DNA of 64,000 nt from Streptomyces sp. L-9-10 (GCF_004151105.1 NZ_PHRF01000097.1:23246-87245), one strand, 5' to 3'. Shown: positions 9,047 to 17,886, numbered from the stretch's first letter. Translations and numbers: made by a program. Notes: generated by a model from the letters alone, not told the origin.

Positions 9047-9961
9047 ATGGAAATCCTCCAGACCGCCTTTATGCAGCGCGCGCTGATCGCGGCCGTACTC
9101 GTCGGCATCACGGCCCCCGCCGTCGGCATCTACCTCGTACAGCGCCGCCAGGCCCTGATGGGCGACGGCATCGGCCATGTCGCCATGACCGGGGTCGGCC
9201 TCGGTTTCCTGCTCTCCACCAGCCCGGTGTGGATGGCGACGCTCGTGGCCGTCGCGGGCGCCGTCACGATGGAGCTGATCCGCGCGTACGGCCGCACACG
9301 CGGCGACATCGCGCTGGCGATGCTCTTCTACGGCGGCATGTCGGGCGGCGTCCTGCTGATCAACCTCGCGCCGAACGGCTCCAACGGCAGCCTCAGTACG
9401 TATCTGTTCGGCTCCCTGTCGACGGTCTCGCCTGCGGACGTGACCGCGATCTCGCTCCTCGCCGCCTTCGTGGTGCTGGTCACCGTGGGGCTGCGCCGGC
9501 AGCTCTTCGCGGTCAGCCAGGACGAGGAGTTCGCCCGTGTCACCGGACTGCCGGTGCGCGCGCTGAACCTGCTGATCGCGGTCACGGCCGCGATCACGGT
9601 CACCGTCGCCATGCGGGTGGTGGGGCTGCTGCTGGTCAGCGCGCTGATGGTGGTGCCGGTCGCGGCGGCCCAGCAGATCACCCGGTCCTTCGTGGTCACC
9701 TTCGTCCTCTCCGTCGTGATCGGTACGGCGGTGACACTGGCCGGCACGGTCACCTCGTACTACCAGGACGTGCCGCCCGGCGCGACGATCGTGCTGATCG
9801 CGATCGGTGTCTTCGTGGTGCTGACCGCGCTCGCCACCCCCCTCGCCAGACGCCGGGCCCGCGCGCTGCGGGCCGCCGAGGCCGCGGCCGTACCGGACGT
9901 GGAGGCGCCGGACATGGACGTGCCCGCCGCACGCCGGACCGCGGGCGATGTCACGGTCTGA
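9047..9961 (+). CDS. znuB: Zinc ABC transporter, permease
   Basis: A 304-residue integral membrane permease of the ABC-3 family with about eight to nine hydrophobic helices. The N-terminal signature (YLVQRRQALMGDGIGHVAMTG) is characteristic of metal-importer permeases. The C-terminus ends in a charged cytoplasmic tail. It forms the channel for zinc delivered by ZnuA and works with ZnuC, whose gene lies 2 bp upstream. Expression should follow the Zur-controlled promoter before znuA. Confidence 0.93.
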   Translation: MEILQTAFMQRALIAAVLVGITAPAVGIYLVQRRQALMGDGIGHVAMTGVGLGFLLSTSPVWMATLVAVAGAVTMELIRAYGRTRGDIALAMLFYGGMSGGVLLINLAPNGSNGSLSTYLFGSLSTVSPADVTAISLLAAFVVLVTVGLRRQLFAVSQDEEFARVTGLPVRALNLLIAVTAAITVTVAMRVVGLLLVSALMVVPVAAAQQITRSFVVTFVLSVVIGTAVTLAGTVTSYYQDVPPGATIVLIAIGVFVVLTALATPLARRRARALRAAEAAAVPDVEAPDMDVPAARRTAGDVTV

Positions 9962-10045
9962 CTGCCGGGCGGTCACGAACTGGCACAATGGCCCGTGGGA
10001 AGCGGGCAACGCCCGAGGGATACGGGCAGAGGCAAGGAGGCACCT

Positions 10046-10486
10046 GTGACGACTGCGCCCAGCGGTGGATCAAGCGCGGCCCCCGTGCGCGGCCGATCGA
10101 CCCGCCAGCGTGCCGCGGTGGCGGCGGCGCTCGACGAGGTGGACGAGTTCCGAAGCGCGCAGGAGCTCCACGACATGCTCAAACACCGTGGTGACTCGGT
10201 CGGTCTGACCACGGTCTATCGCACCCTGCAGTCCCTCGCCGACGCGGGCGAGGTCGATGTACTGCGCACGAACGACGGCGAGTCGGTCTACCGGCGCTGC
10301 TCGACCGGCGACCACCACCACCATCTCGTCTGCCGGGTCTGCGGAAAGGCCGTGGAGGTCGAGGGGCCCGCGGTGGAGCAGTGGGCCGAGATGATCGCCG
10401 CGCAGCACGGCTATGTGGCCGTGGCGCACACGGTGGAGATCTTCGGTACGTGTGCGGAGTGCGCGGCGGCGGTCGCGAAGAACTAG
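10046..10486 (+). CDS. zur: Zinc uptake regulator Zur (Fur family)
   Basis: A 146-residue Fur-family repressor that binds DNA when zinc-loaded and shuts off zinc uptake. The winged helix lies at about residues 20-85 (TTVYRTLQSLADAGEVDVL). The metal sites are visible: GDHHHHLVCRVCGK supplies regulatory His and the first structural CxxC, and CAEC near the C-terminus the second. The GTG start has AAGGAGG 5 bases upstream. Its place at the end of the znu operon supports Zur over Fur or Nur. Confidence 0.95.
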   Translation: MTTAPSGGSSAAPVRGRSTRQRAAVAAALDEVDEFRSAQELHDMLKHRGDSVGLTTVYRTLQSLADAGEVDVLRTNDGESVYRRCSTGDHHHHLVCRVCGKAVEVEGPAVEQWAEMIAAQHGYVAVAHTVEIFGTCAECAAAVAKN

Positions 10487-10518
10487 CTTCTGTATCAAGC
10501 GCCTTCTGTATCAAGCGC
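10487..10518. repeat. 16-bp tandem repeat directly after the zur stop codon
   Basis: CTTCTGTATCAAGCGC occurs twice with no gap, beginning at the first base after the zur TAG and ending 4 bp before the terminator hairpin. Confidence 0.9.
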
Positions 10519-10522
10519 CTCG

Positions 10523-10562
10523 GGTCGCCGTACGGGCTCATCGTCCAGCCCGTACGGCGACC
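10523..10562. terminator. Bidirectional terminator between zur and uppS
   Basis: A perfect 16-bp stem (10523-10538 with 10547-10562) and an 8-nt loop, between convergent zur and uppS. Confidence 0.85.
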
Positions 10563-10589
10563 GAGCGCGTTTCGGCCCCGCTGCCCCGC

Positions 10590-11423
10590 CTACTCGGGCT
10601 GTTCCGTCTGCTCCGGCTGGTCCTCGTTGGGGAGCGCTCCGCCGAAGCGCCGGTCCCTGGACGCGTACTCAAGACAGGCCCGCCACAGATCACGGCGGTC
10701 GAAGTCCGGCCACAGCACGTCCTGGAAGACCATCTCGGCGTAACTGCTCTGCCAGATCAGATAGTTCGACGTTCGCTGCTCCCCGCTGGGACGGAGGAAG
10801 AGATCCACGTCCGGCATGTCCGGGTAGTACAGGTACTTGGCGAACGTCTTCTCGTTGACCTTGGACGGGTCGAGCTTGCCGGACGCGACATCGGCGGCGA
10901 GCGCCTGCGCGGCGTCCGCGATCTCCGCGCGGCCACCGTAGTTGACGCAGAAGTAGAGCGTCATGGCGTCGTTGTCCTTCGTCTGCTCCTGGGCGACCTG
11001 GAGCTCCTGGACGACCGACTTCCACATCTTGGGCATCCGGCCCACCCAGCGGATCCGGATCCCCAGCTCGTCCATCTCGTCGCGGCGGCGCCGGATGACA
11101 TCGCGGTTGAAGTTCATCAGGAAGCGCACCTCGTCGGGGGTGCGCTTCCAGTTCTCGGTGGAGAAGGCGTACAGGGAGAGGTTCTTGACGCCCATCTCCA
11201 GACAGCCCTTGAGTACATCGAGTACGACGCCCTCGCCGACCTTGTGGCCCTCGGTGCGCGGCAGACCGCGCTCCTTGGCCCAGCGGCCGTTGCCGTCCAT
11301 GACGCAGGCCACATGCTTCGGGACCAGCTCGCCGGGGATCTTCGGCGGACGCGCACCGGAGGGGTGCGGTTCCGGCGTCTTGTACTCGCGGCGGGAACGC
11401 CCCATGATTCCGCGTCGTGCCAT
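10590..11423 (-). CDS. uppS: Isoprenyl transferase (undecaprenyl diphosphate synthase family)
   Basis: Cis-prenyltransferase that extends farnesyl diphosphate with isopentenyl diphosphate to long-chain polyprenyl diphosphate, the lipid carrier of cell-wall synthesis. 277 residues. Conserved motifs: HVACVMDGNGRWA (catalytic Asp), NLSLYAFSTENWKR, and the C-terminal DLFLRPSGEQRTSNYLIWQ region with substrate-binding Arg residues. The ATG at 11423 has AGGAG upstream. It lies 21 bp downstream of recO, probably in the same transcript. Actinobacteria often carry more than one such enzyme, so exact chain length is not certain. Confidence 0.93.
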   Translation of the reverse strand: MARRGIMGRSRREYKTPEPHPSGARPPKIPGELVPKHVACVMDGNGRWAKERGLPRTEGHKVGEGVVLDVLKGCLEMGVKNLSLYAFSTENWKRTPDEVRFLMNFNRDVIRRRRDEMDELGIRIRWVGRMPKMWKSVVQELQVAQEQTKDNDAMTLYFCVNYGGRAEIADAAQALAADVASGKLDPSKVNEKTFAKYLYYPDMPDVDLFLRPSGEQRTSNYLIWQSSYAEMVFQDVLWPDFDRRDLWRACLEYASRDRRFGGALPNEDQPEQTEQPE

Positions 11424-11444
11424 GCGCTCTCGTCTCCTGGTTTC

Positions 11445-12194
11445 CTAGTTCTTCTCTACGTATCTGAGCGAGCGCAGCCCGCGCTCCAGGTGCCAGTGCA
11501 GATAGGCCGACACCAGTCCGCTGCCCTCCCTGACGTGCCGCGCCTCGCACGCGTCCGCCGTGTCCCAGTCGCCGGTCAGCAGCGCGCTGAGCAGTCCGAC
11601 GGCCTCAGCCGAGGGTACGACGCTGCCGGGCACCCGGCAGTCGCCGCAGATGACTCCCCCCGCCGCGACCGAAAAGAAACGATTCGGTCCGTGGAGTCCG
11701 CACTTCGCGCAGTCGTCGAAGCTCGGCGCGTAGCCATTGACTGCGAGGGAGCGCAGCAGGAAGGCGTCCAGGATCAGATGGGGCGCGTGCTCCCCGCGCG
11801 CGAGCGTGCGCAGCCCGCCGACCAGGAGCAGATACTGCTGGACGGCCGGCTCCCCCTCGTGGTCGGTGAACCGCTCGGCGGTCTCCAGCATGGCGGTGCC
11901 CGCGGTGTAGCGGGCGTAGTCGGTGACGATGCCGCCACCGTACGGAGCGATGGTCTCGCTCTGGGTGCACAGCGGCAGTCCGCGTCCGACGAGGTCGCTG
12001 CCGCGCGCGAAGAACTGCACATCGACATGCGAGAACGGCTCCAGCCGCGCCCCGAACTTCGATTTGGTCCGCCGCACCCCCCGGGCGACGGCGCGGACGC
12101 GGCCGTGGCCGCGGGTCAGAAGCGTGATGATGCGGTCGGCCTCACCGAGCTTCTGGGTGCGCAGCACAACGCCGTCGTCCCGGAACAGACTCAT
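11445..12194 (-). CDS. recO: DNA repair protein RecO
   Basis: Recombination mediator that helps load RecA in the RecF pathway and anneals single strands. The 249-residue protein has the N-terminal OB-fold (SLFRDDGVVLRTQKLGEADRI) and a C-terminal zinc motif CAKC...CGDC at about residues 155-180. The frame stays open far upstream, but the ATG at 12194 starts exactly at the family N-terminus, with GGGAGA 9 bases before it. It is followed by uppS. Confidence 0.93.
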   Translation of the reverse strand: MSLFRDDGVVLRTQKLGEADRIITLLTRGHGRVRAVARGVRRTKSKFGARLEPFSHVDVQFFARGSDLVGRGLPLCTQSETIAPYGGGIVTDYARYTAGTAMLETAERFTDHEGEPAVQQYLLLVGGLRTLARGEHAPHLILDAFLLRSLAVNGYAPSFDDCAKCGLHGPNRFFSVAAGGVICGDCRVPGSVVPSAEAVGLLSALLTGDWDTADACEARHVREGSGLVSAYLHWHLERGLRSLRYVEKN

Positions 12195-12307
12195 GGGGCC
12201 CATTCTCCCGCATCTGCGGGCGGCCCTTCGCCCGCCGCGGGCGGCCCCTCCGCTCTCCCCCGGCCGCCGCGCTCCCCTCGTCCGGTGAGCGTCCCGAGGG
12301 GCCGGGT

Positions 12308-13003
12308 TCAGGAGGGCGTGCCGGACGCCGCCAGCAGCAGCCGCTCCGTATCGTCCGAGCAGAGCTGGAGCGCGCCGCCGACGATGCTCAGCACCTCGCG
12401 CTCCGGCAGGCTGTACGGTCCGTCCGCCACCGCGATCCGCGCGCCCTGGAGCACGATCGACTCCCGTCCCGCCGGGGCGAGATGTGGGGCCAGTGGCTCC
12501 AGCGCCTCGTGCAGCTCGATGGCGAGCGCCGCGCCGCACGGTCCCGGCTCGGCGAGGAACCGGCCGGTGTCCGCGGCGAGCGCGTCGACCAGATCCGTCA
12601 GCCGGTCCTCCGTGCAGTCCTCGAACCCGGCCGCCCGGACGGTGAGGACCGCGGTCTCCCTGACCGTGCGCGAGGACGTGCCCCCCGCCGCGAGGACCGC
12701 CAGCGCGACCGTGTGCACGGCGTCGCGCAGCATCGCGGAGAAGCGGACGGTGGTGGGGTGGTCGAGTACGTCCGTCCCGAAGTGGGCGTGGCAGGCGGCG
12801 CATTCGACGACCGGCCCGGCGCAGCCGCGCGGAAGCAGCGGGACCCCGAGCACCGTGAAACGGCGACGGCCGGTACGGCGGCGGAAGTTGCGGTCGCCTC
12901 CGCAGTCGGGACAGAAGAACTCCCCGTCCCCGACCGTGTTCCAGGAGGTGCGAATACCGCAGAAACGCACTTTTCGCCCACCGGGTCTCTGAGCTGGCAG
13001 CAC
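12308..13003 (-). CDS. TerB-like protein with N-terminal zinc ribbon
   Basis: A 231-residue cytosolic protein. An N-terminal zinc ribbon (FFCPDCGGDRNFRRR then VVECAACHAHFGTD) is followed by a helical TerB-type domain (about 95-225) with an acidic SDDTERL segment near the end. TerB domains occur in tellurite-resistance and other stress systems, but here the gene stands alone and its role is unknown. GTG 13003 has GGAGG 8 bases upstream and gives the expected N-terminus; upstream in-frame sequence does not look coding. It lies in line with recO and uppS. Confidence 0.75.
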   Translation of the reverse strand: MLPAQRPGGRKVRFCGIRTSWNTVGDGEFFCPDCGGDRNFRRRTGRRRFTVLGVPLLPRGCAGPVVECAACHAHFGTDVLDHPTTVRFSAMLRDAVHTVALAVLAAGGTSSRTVRETAVLTVRAAGFEDCTEDRLTDLVDALAADTGRFLAEPGPCGAALAIELHEALEPLAPHLAPAGRESIVLQGARIAVADGPYSLPEREVLSIVGGALQLCSDDTERLLLAASGTPS

Positions 13004-13101
13004 GTCGCGCACCTCCGTGACACTCCGGCAACGCTTCGTTGCGTTGCACTCCACTTCGCCTCTGCGCCCTGGGGGAATCCGGACGCGGAGCCGCCGCGTT
13101 G

Positions 13102-13124
13102 ACGTGATGTTAGCCACATCACGT
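13102..13124. promoter_or_regulatory. Perfect palindrome upstream of the TerB-like gene
   Basis: ACGTGATGT (13102-13110), 5-bp spacer, ACATCACGT (13116-13124), about 100 bp before the TerB-like start. It could be a regulator site; no promoter is obvious beside it and no second copy was noticed. Confidence 0.4.
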
Positions 13125-13167
13125 GGGCCCCGTCAGTACCGCGGCGTGAGATCGCCACGACATGGCT

Positions 13168-13201
13168 GAACCCCGACCACCGTGGCTGGTGATCGGGGTC
13201 C
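13168..13201 (-). terminator. leuA terminator hairpin
   Basis: A stem of about 13 bp with G-U wobbles (13168-13181 with 13188-13201), 59 bp after the leuA stop codon. Confidence 0.65.
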
Positions 13202-13259
13202 GCGAAACGCTCAGGTCAGGCCGGGTCGGGCGGAGTCGGGGCCGGGGTCGGCGGCCGGA

Positions 13260-15020
13260 TCAGCGGGTCGCGCGGTTCACCGCGGAAATGACCGCCTTGA
13301 GTGAAGCGCGGGTGGTGTTCGCGTCGATCCCGATGCCCCACAGCACCTTTCCGTCGATCGCGCACTCGATGTACGAGGCGGCCTGCGCGCTCGCGCCCTC
13401 ACTCAGGGTGTGCTCCTGGTAGTCCAGCAGCCGGGCGTCCACCCCGACCGCCGCCAGCGCCTCGAAGAAGGCCGAAATCGGACCGTTGCCGGTACCGGTC
13501 AGCACGGTCTCCGTACCGTCCACGACGGCCTGGACGGTCAGTGTGTCCTTGCCGTCGGTGTCGGTCGTGGTCTGGCCTGAGCGGAGCTGGAGCCGGCCCC
13601 ACGCGTTCTCCGGGTTGGGCAGGTACTCGTCCTGGAAGACCGACCAGATCTGGCCGGGCGTGACCTCGCCGCCCTCGGCGTCGGTCTTGGCCTGGATGAT
13701 CCGGGAGAACTCGATCTGCATCCGGCGCGGCAGGTCCAGCTTGTGGTCGTTCTTCAGTACGTACGCGATCCCGCCCTTGCCGGACTGCGAGTTGACCCGG
13801 ATGACCGCCTCGTACGAACGGCCCACGTCCTTCGGGTCGATCGGCAGATACGGCACGGCCCACTCGATCTCGTCGACCGGCTTGCCCTGCGCGGCGGCGT
13901 CGGCCTCACGCGCGTCGAAGCCCTTCTTGATGGCGTCCTGGTGGGAGCCGGAGAAGGACGTGTAGACCAGGTCGCCCGCGTAGGGGTGGCGCGGGTGGAT
14001 CTCCATCTGGTTGCAGTACTCGCTGGTGCGACGGATCTCGTCGATCTGCGAGAAGTCGATCTGCGGGTCGACGCCCTGGGAGAAGAGGTTCATGCCGAGC
14101 GTCACCAGGTCGACATTGCCGGTGCGCTCGCCCTGCCCGAACAGACAGCCCTCGATACGGTCGGCCCCGGCCATGAGCGCCAGTTCGGCGGCGGCGACGG
14201 CCGTACCGCGGTCGTTGTGCGGATGCACGGACAGGCACACGTTCTCGCGGCGGGAGAGATGGCGCGACATCCACTCGAAGCGGTCCGCGTGCGTGGACGG
14301 GGTCGAACGCTCCACCGTGGCGGGCAGGTTGAGGATGATCTCGCGGCCGGCCTCGGGCTGCCAGACGTCCATGACTCCTTCGCAGACCTCCAGCGCGAAG
14401 TCCAGCTCGGTGTCGGTGAAGATCTCCGGGCTGTACTGGTAGCCGAAGGTCGTCTCGGGGCCCAGGATCTTCTCCGCGTACTCCATCACCAGCCGGGTGC
14501 CGTCCACGGCGATCTGCTTGACCTGCTCCTTCGTCCCGCGGAAGACGACCCGGCGGAACGTGGGGGCGGTGGCGTTGTACAGATGGACGGTCGCGCGGTG
14601 GGCGCCGCGCAGCGCCTCGACGGTGCGCTCGATCAGTTCCTCGCGGGACTGGGTCAGGACGGAGATCGTCACGTCCTCGGGGATCGCGCCCTCTTCGATG
14701 ATCGACCGCACGAACGCGAAGTCGGTCTCACCGGAGGACGGGAAGCCGACCTCGATCTCCTTGTAGCCCATGCGGACCAGCAGATCGAACATCTCGCGCT
14801 TGCGGGCCGGTGACATCGGGTCGATCAGCGCCTGGTTGCCGTCGCGCAGATCGGTGGAGAGCCAGCGGGGGGCGACGGTGATCCGGTTGTCCGGCCAGGT
14901 GCGGTCGGGGATCTCCACCGCCTCGTAGCGGCCGTACTTGTGGATCGGCATCCCGGACGACCGCTGGGTGTGGGTCGCGTTGGTGATGGGCGTGGCACGG
15001 CCGACGGAAGAATCAGACAT
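13260..15020 (-). CDS. leuA: 2-isopropylmalate synthase
   Basis: Condenses acetyl-CoA with 2-ketoisovalerate, the first committed step of leucine synthesis. 586 residues in the long actinobacterial form. The HMGL-like barrel begins at about residue 50 (STDLRDGNQALIDPM) with metal and catalytic motifs (VHPHNDRGTAVA, CLFGQGERTGN). The C-terminal LeuA dimer domain for leucine feedback inhibition is complete (about 440-580). The start MSDSSVG lies 89 bp after a Leu-rich leader ORF, so expression is probably tuned to leucine supply. A later ATG (MPIHKYGRYE) would remove 23 residues. Confidence 0.96.
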   Translation of the reverse strand: MSDSSVGRATPITNATHTQRSSGMPIHKYGRYEAVEIPDRTWPDNRITVAPRWLSTDLRDGNQALIDPMSPARKREMFDLLVRMGYKEIEVGFPSSGETDFAFVRSIIEEGAIPEDVTISVLTQSREELIERTVEALRGAHRATVHLYNATAPTFRRVVFRGTKEQVKQIAVDGTRLVMEYAEKILGPETTFGYQYSPEIFTDTELDFALEVCEGVMDVWQPEAGREIILNLPATVERSTPSTHADRFEWMSRHLSRRENVCLSVHPHNDRGTAVAAAELALMAGADRIEGCLFGQGERTGNVDLVTLGMNLFSQGVDPQIDFSQIDEIRRTSEYCNQMEIHPRHPYAGDLVYTSFSGSHQDAIKKGFDAREADAAAQGKPVDEIEWAVPYLPIDPKDVGRSYEAVIRVNSQSGKGGIAYVLKNDHKLDLPRRMQIEFSRIIQAKTDAEGGEVTPGQIWSVFQDEYLPNPENAWGRLQLRSGQTTTDTDGKDTLTVQAVVDGTETVLTGTGNGPISAFFEALAAVGVDARLLDYQEHTLSEGASAQAASYIECAIDGKVLWGIGIDANTTRASLKAVISAVNRATR

Positions 15021-15109
15021 TGCGCAGGGCTCCTCGTGTGTCCGCTGGGACGGCCGACGGGCGTGAACACCGCAACACCGGACTCCGCGGGGAGGGGGTC
15101 GGCCTACGA

Positions 15110-15157
15110 CTACAGACCCTCGCCGCGGCAGCTAAGGAGAAGCAGCCCGAAACGCAT
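15110..15157 (-). CDS. leuL: leuA leader peptide (MRFGLLLLSCRGEGL)
   Basis: A 15-codon ORF with four consecutive Leu codons and a Leu as last residue, ending 89 bp before leuA. A -10-like TAGGCT (15168-15173) places the transcript start close to the ATG, so translation of the leader may be leaderless. GGCCGAC after the leader can pair with GTCGGCC nearer leuA. Ribosome stalling at Leu codons when leucyl-tRNA is scarce is the expected control. From memory, comparative work describes a conserved pseudoknot element before leuA in actinobacteria. Confidence 0.75.
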   Translation of the reverse strand: MRFGLLLLSCRGEGL

Positions 15158-15267
15158 GATGTCAGGCAGCCTAGCCGAGCCGGGCCGGGTGCGCGGGTCC
15201 GTATCAGAATGCGGGATACGAGGAGCGTCCCGCGAGACGGGCGGGGACGGTCGCCGGGACGGCGGAG

Positions 15268-15336
15268 ACAGCGGGCGCGCCCCGGGCGATACAGCGGGAG
15301 CGCCTCGGACGATACAGCGGGCGCGCCCGGGGCGAT
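15268..15336. repeat. 23-bp tandem repeat, 3 copies
   Basis: Units 15268-15290, 15291-15313 and 15314-15336 follow ACAGCGGG(C/A)GCGCC...CGAT at exact 23-bp period with few substitutions. Each can fold on itself through its GCGCGCC/GGGGCG part. They lie between the leuA leader promoter and the divergent protease gene. Confidence 0.85.
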
Positions 15337-15425
15337 GTAAAGACCCGGCCTCCGGGAATCACTCCATCTCAGCAATTCCTGTCGCGATGAGTGACAGCGC
15401 GATGACACGCTGCCACCGTTCTCGT

Positions 15426-16478
15426 ATGAACGACATCGCGCCCGTCTTCTGCGCCATCGTGCCGCCCCACCTCCTCGACAAGCTCGCCCAGGCCGAGGAC
15501 CCCCGGCTCTCCGGGCCCGCCCGCCGCACCCTGGAGGTGGACTCCGCCCATCGCACCCGGCGCCGGATCACCGGCCTGCGCGCCCTCACCGCCCCCACCG
15601 CCGCCGCCACCGGAAACCCGCACCGCACGGTCCACGACTGCGGGCACGGCACCACGCTGCCGGGCAGGAAGGTGCGCGGCGAGGGGGACGAGCCCGGCCG
15701 CGACGCCACCGTCAACCGCGCGTACAGCGGTCTCGGCGCCACGTTCGAGCTGCTGCTGTCGGCGTACGGACGTGACTCGCTCGACGGCGCCGGGCTGCCG
15801 CTGGTGGCCAGCGTCCACTACGACGAGGGGTACGCGAACGCCTTCTGGGACGGCGAGCAGATGGTCTTCGGCGACGGTGACGGCGAGGTCTTCCTCGACT
15901 TCACGCTGCCCGTCGACGTGATCGGCCACGAGCTGGCCCACGGCCTCACCCAGTACACCGCCAACCTCGACTACCAGGGTCAGTCGGGCGCCCTCAACGA
16001 GTCCGTCTCGGACGTCTTCGGCTCGCTGGTCAAGCAGTACTCCCTGGAGCAGACCGCCGACCGGGCCGACTGGCTGATCGGCGCGGGCCTGCTCGCGCCC
16101 GGGGTCACCGGGGAGGCGCTGCGCTCCATGAAGGCGCCGGGCACCGCGTACGACGACGATGTCCTCGGCAAGGACCCGCAGCCCGGCACCATGGACGGCT
16201 TCGTACGGACGACCCAGGACAACGGCGGGGTCCACATCAACTCCGGGATCCCCAACCACGCGTTCTATCTACTGGCCGTGGCCCTCGGCGGAAAGGCGTG
16301 GGAGCGCGCGGGACAGATCTGGTTCGACGTGCTGACCGGCGGCGAGCTGGCCGCCGACGCGCAGTTCGCGGACTTCGCCCGGCTGACCGTCGCGGCGGCG
16401 CGGGCCCGCTTCGGGGACGGCGCGGAGCTGGAGGCGGTGACCAAGGCGTGGTCCCAGGTCGGCGTCCCCACGGCGTGA
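15426..16478 (+). CDS. Protealysin-type M4 metalloprotease
   Basis: A 350-residue zinc endopeptidase of the thermolysin family. The active site is complete: HELAH (VIGHELAHGLTQYTANLDYQ) and the third zinc ligand in LNESVSDVFG, followed by the C-terminal peptidase_M4 domain with NGGVHINSGIPNHAFY. The N-terminus lacks a classical signal peptide and instead has the short protealysin propeptide motif (FCAIVPPHLLDKLA). An emfourin-like inhibitor gene starts 62 bp downstream; this pair is conserved in bacteria and the inhibitor limits the enzyme. How it leaves the cell, if it does, is not visible. Confidence 0.92.
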   Translation: MNDIAPVFCAIVPPHLLDKLAQAEDPRLSGPARRTLEVDSAHRTRRRITGLRALTAPTAAATGNPHRTVHDCGHGTTLPGRKVRGEGDEPGRDATVNRAYSGLGATFELLLSAYGRDSLDGAGLPLVASVHYDEGYANAFWDGEQMVFGDGDGEVFLDFTLPVDVIGHELAHGLTQYTANLDYQGQSGALNESVSDVFGSLVKQYSLEQTADRADWLIGAGLLAPGVTGEALRSMKAPGTAYDDDVLGKDPQPGTMDGFVRTTQDNGGVHINSGIPNHAFYLLAVALGGKAWERAGQIWFDVLTGGELAADAQFADFARLTVAAARARFGDGAELEAVTKAWSQVGVPTA

Positions 16479-16540
16479 AGCGCCGGGGGCGGCGGGAGCG
16501 GCGGCTACCGTCGCCGCCCGTCACGTACTAGACAGGACCC

Positions 16541-16807
16541 ATGCGTATCCAAGTACGGCGCACAGGCGGCTTCGCGGGCATCGAGCGCAGGGCCGAGATC
16601 GAGACCTCGGGCCTGCGCGATGCCGGTGACTGGCGGGAACTGGCCCAGCGGGCGATGGCGGACGGCGCGGAGACGCCGCCCGCCGGCGTACCGGACGGCT
16701 ACCACTATGTGATCACCATCGACGACCGCGCGGTCCACTGCGCGGACCCGGGGCTGACCGACGACCAGCGCGCGCTGATCTCGCGCGTCCTCAAGGAGGG
16801 CGCCTAG
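16541..16807 (+). CDS. Protealysin inhibitor, emfourin-like
   Basis: An 88-residue protein whose N-terminus (MRIQVRRTGGFAGIERRAEI) and length match emfourin-type inhibitors of protealysin-like M4 peptidases. Members bind the active-site cleft of the cognate enzyme. It lies directly downstream of the M4 protease gene in the same direction, the standard arrangement. No signal peptide, so the pair may act in the cytoplasm or leave by the same route. The ATG at 16541 is the only convincing start. Confidence 0.85.
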   Translation: MRIQVRRTGGFAGIERRAEIETSGLRDAGDWRELAQRAMADGAETPPAGVPDGYHYVITIDDRAVHCADPGLTDDQRALISRVLKEGA

Positions 16808-16830
16808 GGCCTTCGTCCCGCCCCGCCCGG

Positions 16831-17793
16831 TCAGAACCCGAGCTTGCGCAGCTGCTTCGGGTCGCGCTGCCAGTCCTTGGCGACCTTGACGTGCAGATCG
16901 AGGAAGACCGGGGTGCCGAGCAGCGCCTCGATGTGCTTGCGGGACTTCGTCCCGACCTCCTTGAGCCGCTTGCCCTTCGGGCCGATGATGATGCCCTTCT
17001 GGCTGGGGCGCTCGATGTAGACGTTCGCGTGGATGTCCAGCAGCGGCTTGTCCGCCGGGCGGTCCTCGCGCGGCAGCATCTCCTCGACGACGACCGCGAT
17101 CGAGTGCGGCAGCTCGTCCCGTACGCCTTCCAGCGCGGCCTCGCGGATCAGCTCGGCGACCATGACCTGCTCGGGCTCGTCGGTGAGGTCGCCCTCCGGG
17201 TAGAGCGGCGGGCTCTCCGGGAGAAGCGGGACGAGCAGATCGGCCAGCAGACCGACCTGCTGGTCGCCGACCGCCGAGACCGGGACGATCTCCGCCCACT
17301 CCAGGCCGAGTTCCTTGCCGAGCTGGTCGATCGCGATGAGCTGTTCGGCGAGCGTCTTGGAGTCGACGAGGTCCGTCTTGGTGACGACGGCGACCTTCGG
17401 GGTCTTCTTGATCGCGGCCAGTTCCTTGGCGATGAACCGGTCGCCGGGGCCGAGCTTCTGGTCGGCGGGCAGACAGAAGCCGATCACGTCGACCTCGGCC
17501 CAGGTCGTCCGTACGACATCGTTGAGGCGCTCACCGAGCAGCGTGCGCGGCTTGTGGAGGCCGGGGGTGTCGACCAGGATCAGCTGCGCCTCGGGGCGGT
17601 GCACGATGCCGCGCACGGTGTGCCGGGTGGTCTGCGGCCGATTGGAGGTGATGGCCACCTTCTGACCGACCAGAGCGTTCGTGAGGGTGGACTTGCCCGC
17701 GTTGGGGCGGCCGACGAAGCAGGCGAAGCCGGCCCGGTGGGGGGCTTCGGTTGCCTCGGGTGAAGTCTCGGGCGAAGAGGTACGAGCGCTCAT
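16831..17793 (-). CDS. era: GTPase Era
   Basis: Essential GTPase that binds the 3' end of 16S rRNA and acts in 30S ribosome maturation. 320 residues from the chosen ATG. GTPase motifs: G1 GRPNAGKST, G3 DTPG, G4 TKTD. The C-terminal KH RNA-binding domain is clear (ERPSQKGIIIGPKGKRLKEV). ATG 17802 would add three residues; neither start has a perfect ribosome binding site. It follows a deaminase-like gene, and ybeY and phoH lie a few kb away on the same strand. Confidence 0.95.
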   Translation of the reverse strand: MSARTSSPETSPEATEAPHRAGFACFVGRPNAGKSTLTNALVGQKVAITSNRPQTTRHTVRGIVHRPEAQLILVDTPGLHKPRTLLGERLNDVVRTTWAEVDVIGFCLPADQKLGPGDRFIAKELAAIKKTPKVAVVTKTDLVDSKTLAEQLIAIDQLGKELGLEWAEIVPVSAVGDQQVGLLADLLVPLLPESPPLYPEGDLTDEPEQVMVAELIREAALEGVRDELPHSIAVVVEEMLPREDRPADKPLLDIHANVYIERPSQKGIIIGPKGKRLKEVGTKSRKHIEALLGTPVFLDLHVKVAKDWQRDPKQLRKLGF

Positions 17794-17886
17794 GGCGCCC
17801 ATTGTCCCCGATCGTTTACCCTGCGCCGACCAGACAGCCCCGCACGGGCGCCGCGCCGCCACGTTCCGCGCACGGATCGGGCCCGG

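Noticed and set aside
12999..13117. Longer start of the TerB-like gene at 13117
   Set aside because: The extra residues have no family similarity, while GTG 13003 has a well-placed GGAGG.
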